From NCBI GenBank assembly GCA_029009055.1, contig JAQXJR010000031.1:1-64000 (forward strand): DNA of 64,000 bases. The letters run 5' to 3'. Shown here in pieces: positions 51,375 through 59,533 of this stretch (position 1 is the stretch's first letter; each line of letters starts with the position of its first letter). The translations under genes were made by a program, and so were the position numbers. The stretch comes from Eubacteriales bacterium. Its GTDB lineage: Bacteria > Bacillota > Clostridia > Peptostreptococcales > Anaerovoracaceae. Under the pieces are notes generated by a model. The model had not been told where the DNA came from. It saw only the letters and a list, made by a program, of their open reading frames with translations, and ran no database searches.

Positions 51375-51397
51375 GCGATTCGTCCCCTTTCACAACA

Positions 51398-51415
51398 GTT
51401 GAATATATATTCAAC
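51398..51415. promoter_or_regulatory. Probable ArsR-family operator
   Basis: gttgaatatatattcaac, perfect 18-bp palindrome just upstream of the repressor gene. Confidence 0.75.
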
Positions 51416-51437
51416 TTAATATCTAAAAGCATTATAG

Positions 51438-51453
51438 TTGAATGCTCATTCAA
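51438..51453. promoter_or_regulatory. Second ArsR-type operator
   Basis: ttgaatgctcattcaa palindrome, shares TTGAAT-ATTCAA half-sites. Confidence 0.6.
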
Positions 51454-51465
51454 TGTCAATACACA

Positions 51466-51556
51466 TCTAGCAAAGCCGATCCGCCTGCGCCTGCCCGCTC
51501 CGCGAGCACCGATATAAATGGATAGAATCAGCTAGAAGCGTAAGGACTTTGCTGTA
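51466..51556. repeat. GCAAAG palindromic element
   Basis: atctagcaaagccgatccg ... aaggactttgctgtata. Confidence 0.65.
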
Positions 51557-51686
51557 TAAGCGACCGTTGAAATTCCAACATCTTAAGCCATTCACTTTCG
51601 ACAAAATTTGACAAATGTCGAAAAATGGCGTATTATCAACGTCATAAAGAAAATTTAAGAATTTCGTAGAACCAGGAGTTGATTTT

Positions 51687-52679
51687 TTGAGCACTAAACT
51701 TAAACAAATAACTATAGCAGTTGTAGCTTTACTGGCGGCATTTATGATTGTCTTCTGCGGACTCTCCCTGGGCACGGCGCACGCCTATACAGGTAAGGTC
51801 TGGAAGAAGAACGTAACAGATAAATATCTCAATAACTATAATGGACGCCGCATGCCTTGCACGGCTTACGCCGCTAAAGTCGTTAATAAGAAACATTACG
51901 GGTTCAAGCTGAAGCCGGGCACAGTCAGCGATCAGAATAAGCAGCTGAATAAGGCCGTTAAGAAGGGCTTGGCTAAGCGCACCGTTAAGTGGTCCAATAA
52001 TACGAGCTCTAAGAATATTAAGGCCGGCGACGTCGTCATATTTAAGAACGGCAACCTGCCGGGACACATAGCTATCGTCGGAAGTAACGGCGGAAAGCTC
52101 CACCACGGCGGTGTCGGCGCTGGACTCGTGACATATAAATACACTGTTAAGGAGTTCAGTCGTTTCGGATTCATGAGATACGGGAACTTCAACAGTAAAT
52201 ACTCTGTTTACCGTCTTCTCGGTAAGAACTACAGAAAGACCAGAGTAAAGATAAAGTACACAGCAGCTTCTAAGAAGCTCGCTAAGGAAGCCGGCGTAAA
52301 GCTGAACCTTTCAGGAGCGACATTTAAGCTCTATAAGGGTAAGAAAGTAGTAGCTACATTCAAGACATCTAAGAATGGTCTTTCCTCTCTTAAGAAGCTT
52401 CCTACAGGCACCTATACACTGAAGCAGACTAAGGCTCCGGCTAATATGGCGATCCGTAAGAACATGAAGATCGTTATCAAGCGTAATAAGAAGGGTAAGA
52501 TATGCGTTCTTAGGATAAATGTGAAAGCTGATAAGGCAGCTCTGAAGGCTATCATCGCTGAGAATAAGGCTAAAGCTAAGGCAGAAGCTGAAGCGGCAGA
52601 AGCAGCTAAGGCTAAGGAAGCTGAAAAGGCTGATGCCCAGGCTGAGGATACTACTCAGACTTCCGAAGAAGCCGCTTAA
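51687..52679 (+). CDS. Secreted protein with CHAP/NlpC-like N-terminal region, SpaA-like Ig domain and Ala/Lys/Glu-rich tail
   Basis: Signal peptide; CTAYAAKVV...AGDVVIFKNGNLPGHIAIVG; LSGATFKLYKGKKVVATFKTSKNGLSSLKKLPTGTYTLKQTKAP. Confidence 0.65.
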   Translation: MSTKLKQITIAVVALLAAFMIVFCGLSLGTAHAYTGKVWKKNVTDKYLNNYNGRRMPCTAYAAKVVNKKHYGFKLKPGTVSDQNKQLNKAVKKGLAKRTVKWSNNTSSKNIKAGDVVIFKNGNLPGHIAIVGSNGGKLHHGGVGAGLVTYKYTVKEFSRFGFMRYGNFNSKYSVYRLLGKNYRKTRVKIKYTAASKKLAKEAGVKLNLSGATFKLYKGKKVVATFKTSKNGLSSLKKLPTGTYTLKQTKAPANMAIRKNMKIVIKRNKKGKICVLRINVKADKAALKAIIAENKAKAKAEAEAAEAAKAKEAEKADAQAEDTTQTSEEAA

Positions 52680-52742
52680 TATCTAAAGCTGACATCCCTA
52701 AATCGGTCTTACCGATTAGCTAAATTTAATAACAGAATAATA

Positions 52743-52833
52743 AAAGAGCCTCCGCTGAGTTTGGCGCCCTCCGGTATACCTGTCATACAGGCATCCAGAG
52801 CTTTCACAACATCCCCAGCGCGAGGCTCTTTCT
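52743..52833. terminator. Bidirectional terminator-like hairpin between convergent genes
   Basis: aaagagcctc ... gaggctcttt. Confidence 0.5.
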
Positions 52834-52890
52834 CGTCATATGATCATTTTCAAGGTTCCGGATTCCGCAATCTTAAGCCTATCCTGCTTA

Positions 52891-54534
52891 CTATCTGCTC
52901 CTTAAAGCCTTTCTCGCGGCTTCTATATCGCTCATCCACGGACGGCGACCTTCCTCGTAATACATATATGTCTCGCCGCCCTTACCTAAGAGCAGTACTA
53001 TATCGCCCTTATGCGCGAGCTTCATGACCTGACATATGGCTTCATAGCGGTCAGGCACGAACCTGTATACGCAAGGTTCATCTGACGCTTTATCTTCAGG
53101 TCCTGACGGCGCTACAGTCGTCACCAGCCTTCCCCTTCCTCTTCTTCTGCCGTTCCTGGCAGAAGACGAGGCTACCGTCTCAGCCTTCTCTTCTTCCTTA
53201 CTCTGATATTCTTCTATGGAGATACCGCCAGTCTCTCGTATACCCTTAATGATATCCTCTTTAATCACATATGGGTCCTCATCTCGCGGATCCTGCGTCG
53301 TAAGGACAATCTCAGCGCAGTATGACGCCGCGATCCTGCCCATGTCAGGTCTCTTACCATGATCTCTCTTACCCGGGCATCCGAACACAGCCAGGATCCT
53401 GCCCGACCTGGTGCCATCCACTCTGGTCGTGACCTTCTCAGCGTAATCGAATATCTTCTCATAGCCGTCAGGCGTATGCGCGTAATCAACAACGACAGAG
53501 AAATCCTGTCCCTCTTCTATAGGCTGCATCCTGCCCTCTACCTGAGGAATATCTGTTATATACCTTCTGATATCGTTCATAGGCATGCCGCTCTCGTGCA
53601 TGGCAGCTATGGCTCCAAGCAGGTTATACAGGTTATATTCCGCTACCAGATTAGTTCTGAGCTGATATTCACGCCCATTTACCGTAAGGTTGAAAGCTAT
53701 GCCGTTAGCGGTATAATCCGGCTCAGACGCCTGATAATCAGCGTGTCCGTTCTTACCCAGGCCATATGTCACTATCCTGCACTTACTGCATTCCTTAAGA
53801 CCATCTATGCTGGCGACATCATCCTGATTCAGCACAGCCACGGCATCCTCTTTCAGATTCTTAAACAGGATCTTCTTCGCCTCGAAGTAATTCTCCATGG
53901 TCTTATGGTAGTCCAGGTGATCACGGGTCAGATTCGTGAATATAGCGACATCGAAATCCACGCCGTCTACCCTGTGCATAGCCAGACCCTGAGAGCTCAC
54001 CTCCATAGCGACCGCCCTCATGCCGTGCTCCGCCATCTCAGCGAGATTAGCCTGAGTCTCCAGCTCATCAGGAGTCGTTAGGTTAGGCTTCCTGGAAACG
54101 TCACCGTATCTTATGGCTATGGTCCCCATATATCCACAAGGCTCATAGTGAGAATAAACATCGCTTATTATGCTGGTGAGCGTGGATTTACCGTTAGTCC
54201 CCGTCGCTCCGAACATTATCATCTTCTCGCTCGGTCTCCCGTAGAAAATATTCGCCACCCTGTTGAGTTCGGCGTGCATATCATCTACCTTAATGTAGAC
54301 GACTCCTTCTACCTGCTCTATGTCCTCTGTGCAAATAATAGCCGCGGCGCCGGCTTCCGCCGCCTTACCGGCGAACTTATGACCGTCCATCTCGTTTCCA
54401 ACGACGCAGAAAAACATATTACCAGGCTCCACCTTCCTGGAATCGAGCTGGAGTCCTGTTATCTCTATATCGGGCTGGCCCCGGAACATTTTCGAAAGTT
54501 TCATCTTACCTCCCATATATGACAAAACGCACAT
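52891..54534 (-). CDS. murE: UDP-N-acetylmuramyl-tripeptide synthetase with internal Arg-rich insert
   Basis: ATGTNGKSTLTSII, MEVSSQGL, NLTRDHLDYH, VVDYAHTPDG, GCPGKRDHGKRPDMG. Confidence 0.93.
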   Translation of the reverse strand: MCVLSYMGGKMKLSKMFRGQPDIEITGLQLDSRKVEPGNMFFCVVGNEMDGHKFAGKAAEAGAAAIICTEDIEQVEGVVYIKVDDMHAELNRVANIFYGRPSEKMIMFGATGTNGKSTLTSIISDVYSHYEPCGYMGTIAIRYGDVSRKPNLTTPDELETQANLAEMAEHGMRAVAMEVSSQGLAMHRVDGVDFDVAIFTNLTRDHLDYHKTMENYFEAKKILFKNLKEDAVAVLNQDDVASIDGLKECSKCRIVTYGLGKNGHADYQASEPDYTANGIAFNLTVNGREYQLRTNLVAEYNLYNLLGAIAAMHESGMPMNDIRRYITDIPQVEGRMQPIEEGQDFSVVVDYAHTPDGYEKIFDYAEKVTTRVDGTRSGRILAVFGCPGKRDHGKRPDMGRIAASYCAEIVLTTQDPRDEDPYVIKEDIIKGIRETGGISIEEYQSKEEEKAETVASSSARNGRRRGRGRLVTTVAPSGPEDKASDEPCVYRFVPDRYEAICQVMKLAHKGDIVLLLGKGGETYMYYEEGRRPWMSDIEAARKALRSR

Positions 54535-54667
54535 TTATCTCTTATTCTTTATATATAATACCGCAATAACTTACCTGCGGGCAAATACAGGCGTAAGAAA
54601 TTCGGCTTGATTTCATTTTTCAATAGTGGCACAATTGTTTTAAGAAAAGAGGTGAGGTTGACCGTAT

Positions 54668-54796
54668 ATGGTCATGACAGACATGAAACTTTCAACAGCA
54701 CTTAAGGTCGCGACACTGGGCTTCAGTTTCGCCGCGCTCGCTATCGCAATTATCACTCAGGATAAGGAAGAGGAAGACGACGATCTAGACATCTAA
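54668..54796 (+). CDS. Small membrane protein (42 aa), absent from the ORF track
   Basis: Manual translation: MVMTDMKLSTALKVATLGFSFAALAIAIITQDKEEEDDDLDI*, with upstream aggtgagg. Confidence 0.6.
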   Translation: MVMTDMKLSTALKVATLGFSFAALAIAIITQDKEEEDDDLDI

Positions 54797-54843
54797 GTCT
54801 CGATATCCTAACGAATTCACGCAGCCTTCGGGCTGCTTTTTAG

Positions 54844-55311
54844 TTATCCACGTCTTATATCATATATGTATTCAAAAGAAAGCCATCTGTCATCCACCCT
54901 GAGCTCACGCGTGAAAACATCTATTTCTGAGACTTTTCCACTTATCCACATATAATTCCCCCTTATGCCGTCATTCTTCAAACTCTCCTGTTCCGGGTCT
55001 CTCACGAAATACAGGAATGAAGCCTCCGGCAGCCCCTCCCGCTCCGATCTCTGGGCGGGAAGCTCCTTATATTCTTCATAAAGCCTGCTGAATTTCCTGT
55101 CCAGGTCCTCATTCTGTTCATCAGAGAGTTCCGCTGGGTGCTGAGTTATGACCTTCTCCGCTCCCACAGCCTCATCGAAACCCCGCAAAGCGTCGAAAGG
55201 TATGAAGAGCTTCGCCCTCTTAGCTCTGTCCATCTTCGGATGTCTCCTGGAGAATTCGTCGTTCTCGTGCGAGGGCCTGTGTTCAGCCATAATATCATCA
55301 TACTTACCCAC
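54844..55311 (-). CDS. YolD-like family protein
   Basis: MDRAKRAKLFIPFDALRGFDEAV; directly downstream of the Y-family polymerase. Confidence 0.75.
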   Translation of the reverse strand: MGKYDDIMAEHRPSHENDEFSRRHPKMDRAKRAKLFIPFDALRGFDEAVGAEKVITQHPAELSDEQNEDLDRKFSRLYEEYKELPAQRSEREGLPEASFLYFVRDPEQESLKNDGIRGNYMWISGKVSEIDVFTRELRVDDRWLSFEYIYDIRRG

Positions 55312-55351
55312 CGGGCACCTCCTTCGATCTTACGCGCCCGCGGCAGGCAGT

Positions 55352-56728
55352 CTAAGCTCTGTGGCCTCCTATTTCCAGGTTCCGCTCCCTGCTGCGGCCG
55401 CCTTCCATATAACTCATCCCTCTTAGGATAGCGTTACCCCCGTATTTCTTCTTAATGGATAGAATCACCCTGTCCAGCCTTCTCTGGCTCTCCATTACCG
55501 TTACATCATGGAAAAAGTCCTGCTGGAACGGAGCCTCATCCTCATCTGTTATACCGGACACGATAAGGAACATCCGCCGGATCGGCAGCGCCGGATCAGC
55601 TACTTTCTTAAATAGAGCTCTGCAGCCATCCAGCATCATATCCGTGAAATTCGTATACGTCCCGAATCTCAGCGTTCCGTTCGAATGTGATGGTATCATG
55701 CGCCCGAATATATCCAGGCGCCCCGGCCCATCATAGCCCCTGCTGTAAGCGCTGCTGTCATAGCAGACATAAAGAGTCAGAGCGTTACCCGATACATGCT
55801 CGTCTATCATCCTCAGAGATAGAGCCTCCGCCTGCTCCATGGCAGCCAGCAAAGCCTCATCGTATTCATACGCCCTGGGCAGTACCTGCCCGTTAGACAT
55901 GGAATGTGCCTCTGACCTGTAAGCCTTAACATCCTTCATGGTGCACGATTCCAGACCCCAGGCGTGATCCACTATGAGCTCCCCGTCTATGCCGAACAGT
56001 TTATAAAACAGCTCCTCATTACTGAGAGACATCTCCGCTATGTCACCCATGGTATTCATGCCATACATGGCCAGCCTGCCCGATATCCCCCGCGCTATCT
56101 GCCAGAAATCCGTTATCGGCTTATGGTCCCACAGGTATTTACGGAACGTCATCTCATTAAGAGCGGCTATCCTGGCCCCGTTACTGTCCGGCCTGCGGCG
56201 CTTAGCTAATATATCCATGGCGATCTTCGCCAGGTACATATTAGTTCCTATGCCGCCTGTAGCTGTTATCCCCGTTTCCTTCAGAATAGATGATATGACC
56301 GCGCTTACCAGGTCCCGCGGGCTCTTACCATACTTCCTGTAATACGGAGTTATGTATATGAACACTTCGTCTACAGAATAAACGTGGATATCCTCAGGCG
56401 CGAAATATTTAAGGTATACTGAGTATACCTTAGCTGAATACTCTATGTACTTAGACATACGAGGAACGGCGACTATGTAGTCGACATGCGTGCCCCGCCT
56501 AGCCTCCGCGAGCCGTATGGCCTGCTTAGCTTCGAACAGGCGGGGTCTGGACGGAACACCCAGAGCTTTAAGCGACGGGGATACCGCCAGGCAGATTGTC
56601 TTATCCGTGCGGCTCTCATCCGCTACCAGCAGATTGGTCTTAAGCGGGTCCAGTCCCCGCTCCACACACTCGACCGACGCGTAGAAAGATTTAAGATCGA
56701 CGCAGATATAAATATCATTCGCTTTCAT
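55352..56728 (-). CDS. Y-family DNA polymerase (UvrX/ImpB/UmuC-type)
   Basis: ICVDLKSFYASVECVERGLDPL, VYSVDEVFIYITPY, TGGIGTNMYLAKIAMD. Confidence 0.93.
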   Translation of the reverse strand: MKANDIYICVDLKSFYASVECVERGLDPLKTNLLVADESRTDKTICLAVSPSLKALGVPSRPRLFEAKQAIRLAEARRGTHVDYIVAVPRMSKYIEYSAKVYSVYLKYFAPEDIHVYSVDEVFIYITPYYRKYGKSPRDLVSAVISSILKETGITATGGIGTNMYLAKIAMDILAKRRRPDSNGARIAALNEMTFRKYLWDHKPITDFWQIARGISGRLAMYGMNTMGDIAEMSLSNEELFYKLFGIDGELIVDHAWGLESCTMKDVKAYRSEAHSMSNGQVLPRAYEYDEALLAAMEQAEALSLRMIDEHVSGNALTLYVCYDSSAYSRGYDGPGRLDIFGRMIPSHSNGTLRFGTYTNFTDMMLDGCRALFKKVADPALPIRRMFLIVSGITDEDEAPFQQDFFHDVTVMESQRRLDRVILSIKKKYGGNAILRGMSYMEGGRSRERNLEIGGHRA

Positions 56729-56810
56729 CTAGCCCGTCCCTTCTTCACAGCCGATCAGCCTAATAAGAAACCCAACTATACCTCGTGGCTCTGATTTCCC
56801 AATGGTTTAA

Positions 56811-56824
56811 GAACGTATGTTCGT
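56811..56824. promoter_or_regulatory. LexA/SOS-box-like site upstream of the Y-family polymerase
   Basis: gaacgtatgttcg (reverse CGAACATACGTTC) fits Firmicute LexA pattern CGAAC-N4-GTTCG. Confidence 0.7.
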
Positions 56825-56844
56825 CGCCAAAGCTAAAATAAAAA

Positions 56845-56860
56845 GGCAGCGCCTGCTGCC
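56845..56860 (-). terminator. Terminator of the XRE-ImmA unit
   Basis: ggcagcgcctgctgcc with minus-strand T-run. Confidence 0.7.
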
Positions 56861-56873
56861 CGCGCACGGGTAT

Positions 56874-57431
56874 TTACAGCTTATCATCATCCATCACTGA
56901 CGCTCTCTCCGGATCTGTGTCCTTCAGGAAGCAGCCATCCGGCTCCATAGGCACTCTAAGATCGTAGCCCAGCTTATTCAGCTCGGCGATCTTAATCAGC
57001 ACCATATTAATGTCAGTATTCGTCATCTGAGCGATCTGCACCGCGTCATAGCCCTGATGGACATAGTCCAGCACATCGTCAGTCGCCAGCATTAAATGGC
57101 AGGCGAAGGCATTAGCCTCATACTCTGTCTGGCTCTTCATGCTGAACAGGGTGAACTCCTGAAGCCCGCCCCGCATGGCCAATTTCCTGTGCTGCTGGTC
57201 GTGGCCTATCTCGTGAGCTATGACATTCTGCCTCATATGCTCCTCGAGCCTGGTGTTAAGGAAAATGAACCTGTGCCGCCATTTACAGCAGTACATGCCT
57301 AGAAGAGAGCTGGTCTCCAGATTATCGTATATCACTATGCCCAGGTCCCTGGCTATCTTCTCAGGGTTCCTGGTCCCATACCGCCTGACTATGCTGTCCG
57401 CCCGCCTGTATATTTCTAGCGAATCAGTCAT
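56874..57431 (-). CDS. ImmA/IrrE family metallopeptidase
   Basis: NVIAHEIGHDQQH (HExxH), EYEANAFACHLM. Confidence 0.93.
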   Translation of the reverse strand: MTDSLEIYRRADSIVRRYGTRNPEKIARDLGIVIYDNLETSSLLGMYCCKWRHRFIFLNTRLEEHMRQNVIAHEIGHDQQHRKLAMRGGLQEFTLFSMKSQTEYEANAFACHLMLATDDVLDYVHQGYDAVQIAQMTNTDINMVLIKIAELNKLGYDLRVPMEPDGCFLKDTDPERASVMDDDKL

Positions 57432-57846
57432 CTCTATCATCCTCTTCACGGAATTTAAAAGGCGTGAATTTCTTATTATCTTCCTTACTGTCCCAGTAGG
57501 CCTGCTGAACGGCCTTAAGCACAGCGTCCCTATCCTCGTCAGACAGCTCACCTCCGGCGAACATGCCGGAAAGCGTATTCACCGCTTCCTCAGCCTGCTT
57601 CCTGCCCCTGTAGCCATACGCATTCCCAGCGTCAGCCACGAACCGCTCGCTGTCAGTCAGCAAATAGTCCTGGTCGCATGAAAGGGCGTCCGCCAATCTG
57701 GCGTAAAGACTGTGATCCTTAGGATACCTGCCTCCCGCCTCGTAGCCCGCTATAGTTCTCTTACTCACACCGACCTTATCGGCCAGCTGGCCCTGGGTCA
57801 TGCCCAGTTCCTTCCTCCGCCTCTGAAGTTTATCGGAAAAAGCCAT
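57424..57846 (-). CDS. XRE family HTH regulator
   Basis: LQRRRKELGMTQGQLADKVGVSKRTIAGYEAGGRYPKD; overlaps the ImmA gene. Confidence 0.93.
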   Translation of the reverse strand: MAFSDKLQRRRKELGMTQGQLADKVGVSKRTIAGYEAGGRYPKDHSLYARLADALSCDQDYLLTDSERFVADAGNAYGYRGRKQAEEAVNTLSGMFAGGELSDEDRDAVLKAVQQAYWDSKEDNKKFTPFKFREEDDRDD

Positions 57847-57926
57847 CATATCCTCCATTCTGCAGTCAATGGACATAGAAGATGAAATCGATCAGCATCA
57901 ATCCACTTATTAATGACGCTGAATAT

Positions 57927-57970
57927 CATCTTTCTGCCATCATACTAACACTCGGCCAGAAAGATGTCAA
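57927..57970 (-). promoter_or_regulatory. Promoter (TTGACA-17-TAGTAT) flanked by a 10-bp inverted repeat, candidate XRE operator
   Basis: Minus strand ttgaCATCTTTCTGgccgagtgttagtatgatggCAGAAAGATG. Confidence 0.7.
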
Positions 57971-57987
57971 TCACTTTCATCTTTTTA

Positions 57988-58072
57988 TTCGCAAAGCGTT
58001 ATTTCGCGGCGCTTTCCTTCACGGAGCTTTTCTTCGCGGAGCGGCGAGCCGCAGGGGACGGCTTTGCTAGGG
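57988..58072. repeat. GCAAAG palindromic element overlapping the 3' end of the SGNH hydrolase gene
   Basis: ttcgcaaagcgttatt ... gacggctttgctaggg. Confidence 0.6.
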
Positions 58073-59345
58073 AAGGAAGCACCTCTTTCTTAAGATAAGA
58101 AATAAAGTCATCGCTGATTGCTATATTCGTCTTCGGCGAAGGGTGGCGGAGGTCTATGGTCGCCTCAGTCAGATTGGACCGGTTCATGCCCTTAGCGTTT
58201 TTCATGTCATAAACGTGGCAGCCGTAGCGCTCAGCCAGCTCGAACACGGCCTGGCGGTAGTCCTCCAGCGTGTTATCGCGGCGATTGTGAGCGTTATAGG
58301 CGAAATTCGTGCGGTCGTTCCGATATGCGCGCTTCTCCGTAGGAGTGACCAGGACGATCTCAGCTGTCGGAGCGTCCCGGTGGGCTATTTCCAGGACCTT
58401 TTTATAGGCCCCATAGTAAGTGTGGATGCTCTTACCGGACATATTCCCCAGCCTGGCATCGTGCCCATAGTCATTAGACCCGGCGCGGATCACGATAAGG
58501 CCGGCGCCCTTAAACCCATTCTCCATGACCCGGTCGACCACGCTGTTCTTCCCGCTTACCATGGTAGCTCCCGGAACGGCGGTGTCTATACAAGGCATGC
58601 CGAGCAGCATGGCTGTCCTGCGCGGCCAGGCGTAAACAGGCGACATATGGCTGTCCCCTTCCACATACATATTAATATTAGAATAATTTTTATTTCTGCG
58701 TGTCACCGGGTCGAAATCAGACTTCTCCCCATCCGGCATGATTGCCCTGACGCTGTAATACTTTTTCTTTCGAAAATAAGTGTAATAGCTCGTGGATTTC
58801 GTCCTGCCGATAACATTCCAATTCCCATCGACTCGCCTGAGGATCTCATAGCGCTTAGCGCCCGGCACAGGGTCCCAGACCATATATTTTCTGCGCAGAG
58901 AAGTGATGTTCGGGATCGGGGGCTGGCTCTTAAGCGTCGCCGCCGCGGAAGGCTCAGAACGCTTCTCGCCGCGGGAAACAGCTATCACCCTAAGTTTTAT
59001 CGGCTTCCAGGACCTGCCCCTCTTAAAACCGTAATACACGTTATCCTTACCGGAATTGGCAGCTATGGTCTTCCATGTTCCGTCCTTCCGGCGCTTCTGG
59101 ATGACATACCGCCTGGCCCCGCTCGATGGCCTCCATTCTATGGCGCAGAAGCCGTCGCCCGAGACCGTGTTCACTATCTTCGGCCTGTCCGGGACTACCT
59201 GCGGAGCGTCTGACTCAGGGCTCGCTGTGAGTACAGGAGCCAGGAGCAAAGCGCATGTCACGGCTATGACCGTCCCGGCTATATTCTTTCTATCAGCAAA
59301 GAAAGCCGCTATATATCTTAAAATTTTCCGTAATGATTTCCCCAA
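57999..59345 (-). CDS. Secreted SGNH/GDSL-type hydrolase with fibronectin-III-like N-terminal region
   Basis: YVEGDSHMSPVYAWPRR, VIRAGSNDYGHD, DLRHPS; N-terminal signal/TM. Confidence 0.72.
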   Translation of the reverse strand: MGKSLRKILRYIAAFFADRKNIAGTVIAVTCALLLAPVLTASPESDAPQVVPDRPKIVNTVSGDGFCAIEWRPSSGARRYVIQKRRKDGTWKTIAANSGKDNVYYGFKRGRSWKPIKLRVIAVSRGEKRSEPSAAATLKSQPPIPNITSLRRKYMVWDPVPGAKRYEILRRVDGNWNVIGRTKSTSYYTYFRKKKYYSVRAIMPDGEKSDFDPVTRRNKNYSNINMYVEGDSHMSPVYAWPRRTAMLLGMPCIDTAVPGATMVSGKNSVVDRVMENGFKGAGLIVIRAGSNDYGHDARLGNMSGKSIHTYYGAYKKVLEIAHRDAPTAEIVLVTPTEKRAYRNDRTNFAYNAHNRRDNTLEDYRQAVFELAERYGCHVYDMKNAKGMNRSNLTEATIDLRHPSPKTNIAISDDFISYLKKEVLPSLAKPSPAARRSAKKSSVKESAAK

Positions 59346-59427
59346 GATTTCCTCATCGCCGTTAAAAGGACTTATCGAAATACTAAAAAAGCCGGGCGCC
59401 TCATGGGGCGCCTCGGCCTAAATAATG

Positions 59428-59503
59428 TGGAGCTCCCGGCCGGGCTTGAACCGGCGACCTGCACGTTACGAATGTGCTGCTCTACCAACTGAGCCACGGA
59501 AGC
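59428..59503 (-). tRNA. tRNA-Thr (anticodon CGT)
   Basis: Reverse complement GCTTCCGTGGCTCAGTTGGTAGAGCAGCACATTCGTAACGTGCAGGTCGCCGGTTCAAGCCCGGCCGGGAGCTCCA folds as a cloverleaf; loop TTCGTAA. Confidence 0.93.
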
Positions 59504-59533
59504 AGACAGGTCGCTCTCGCTCCCTGAACTCGG

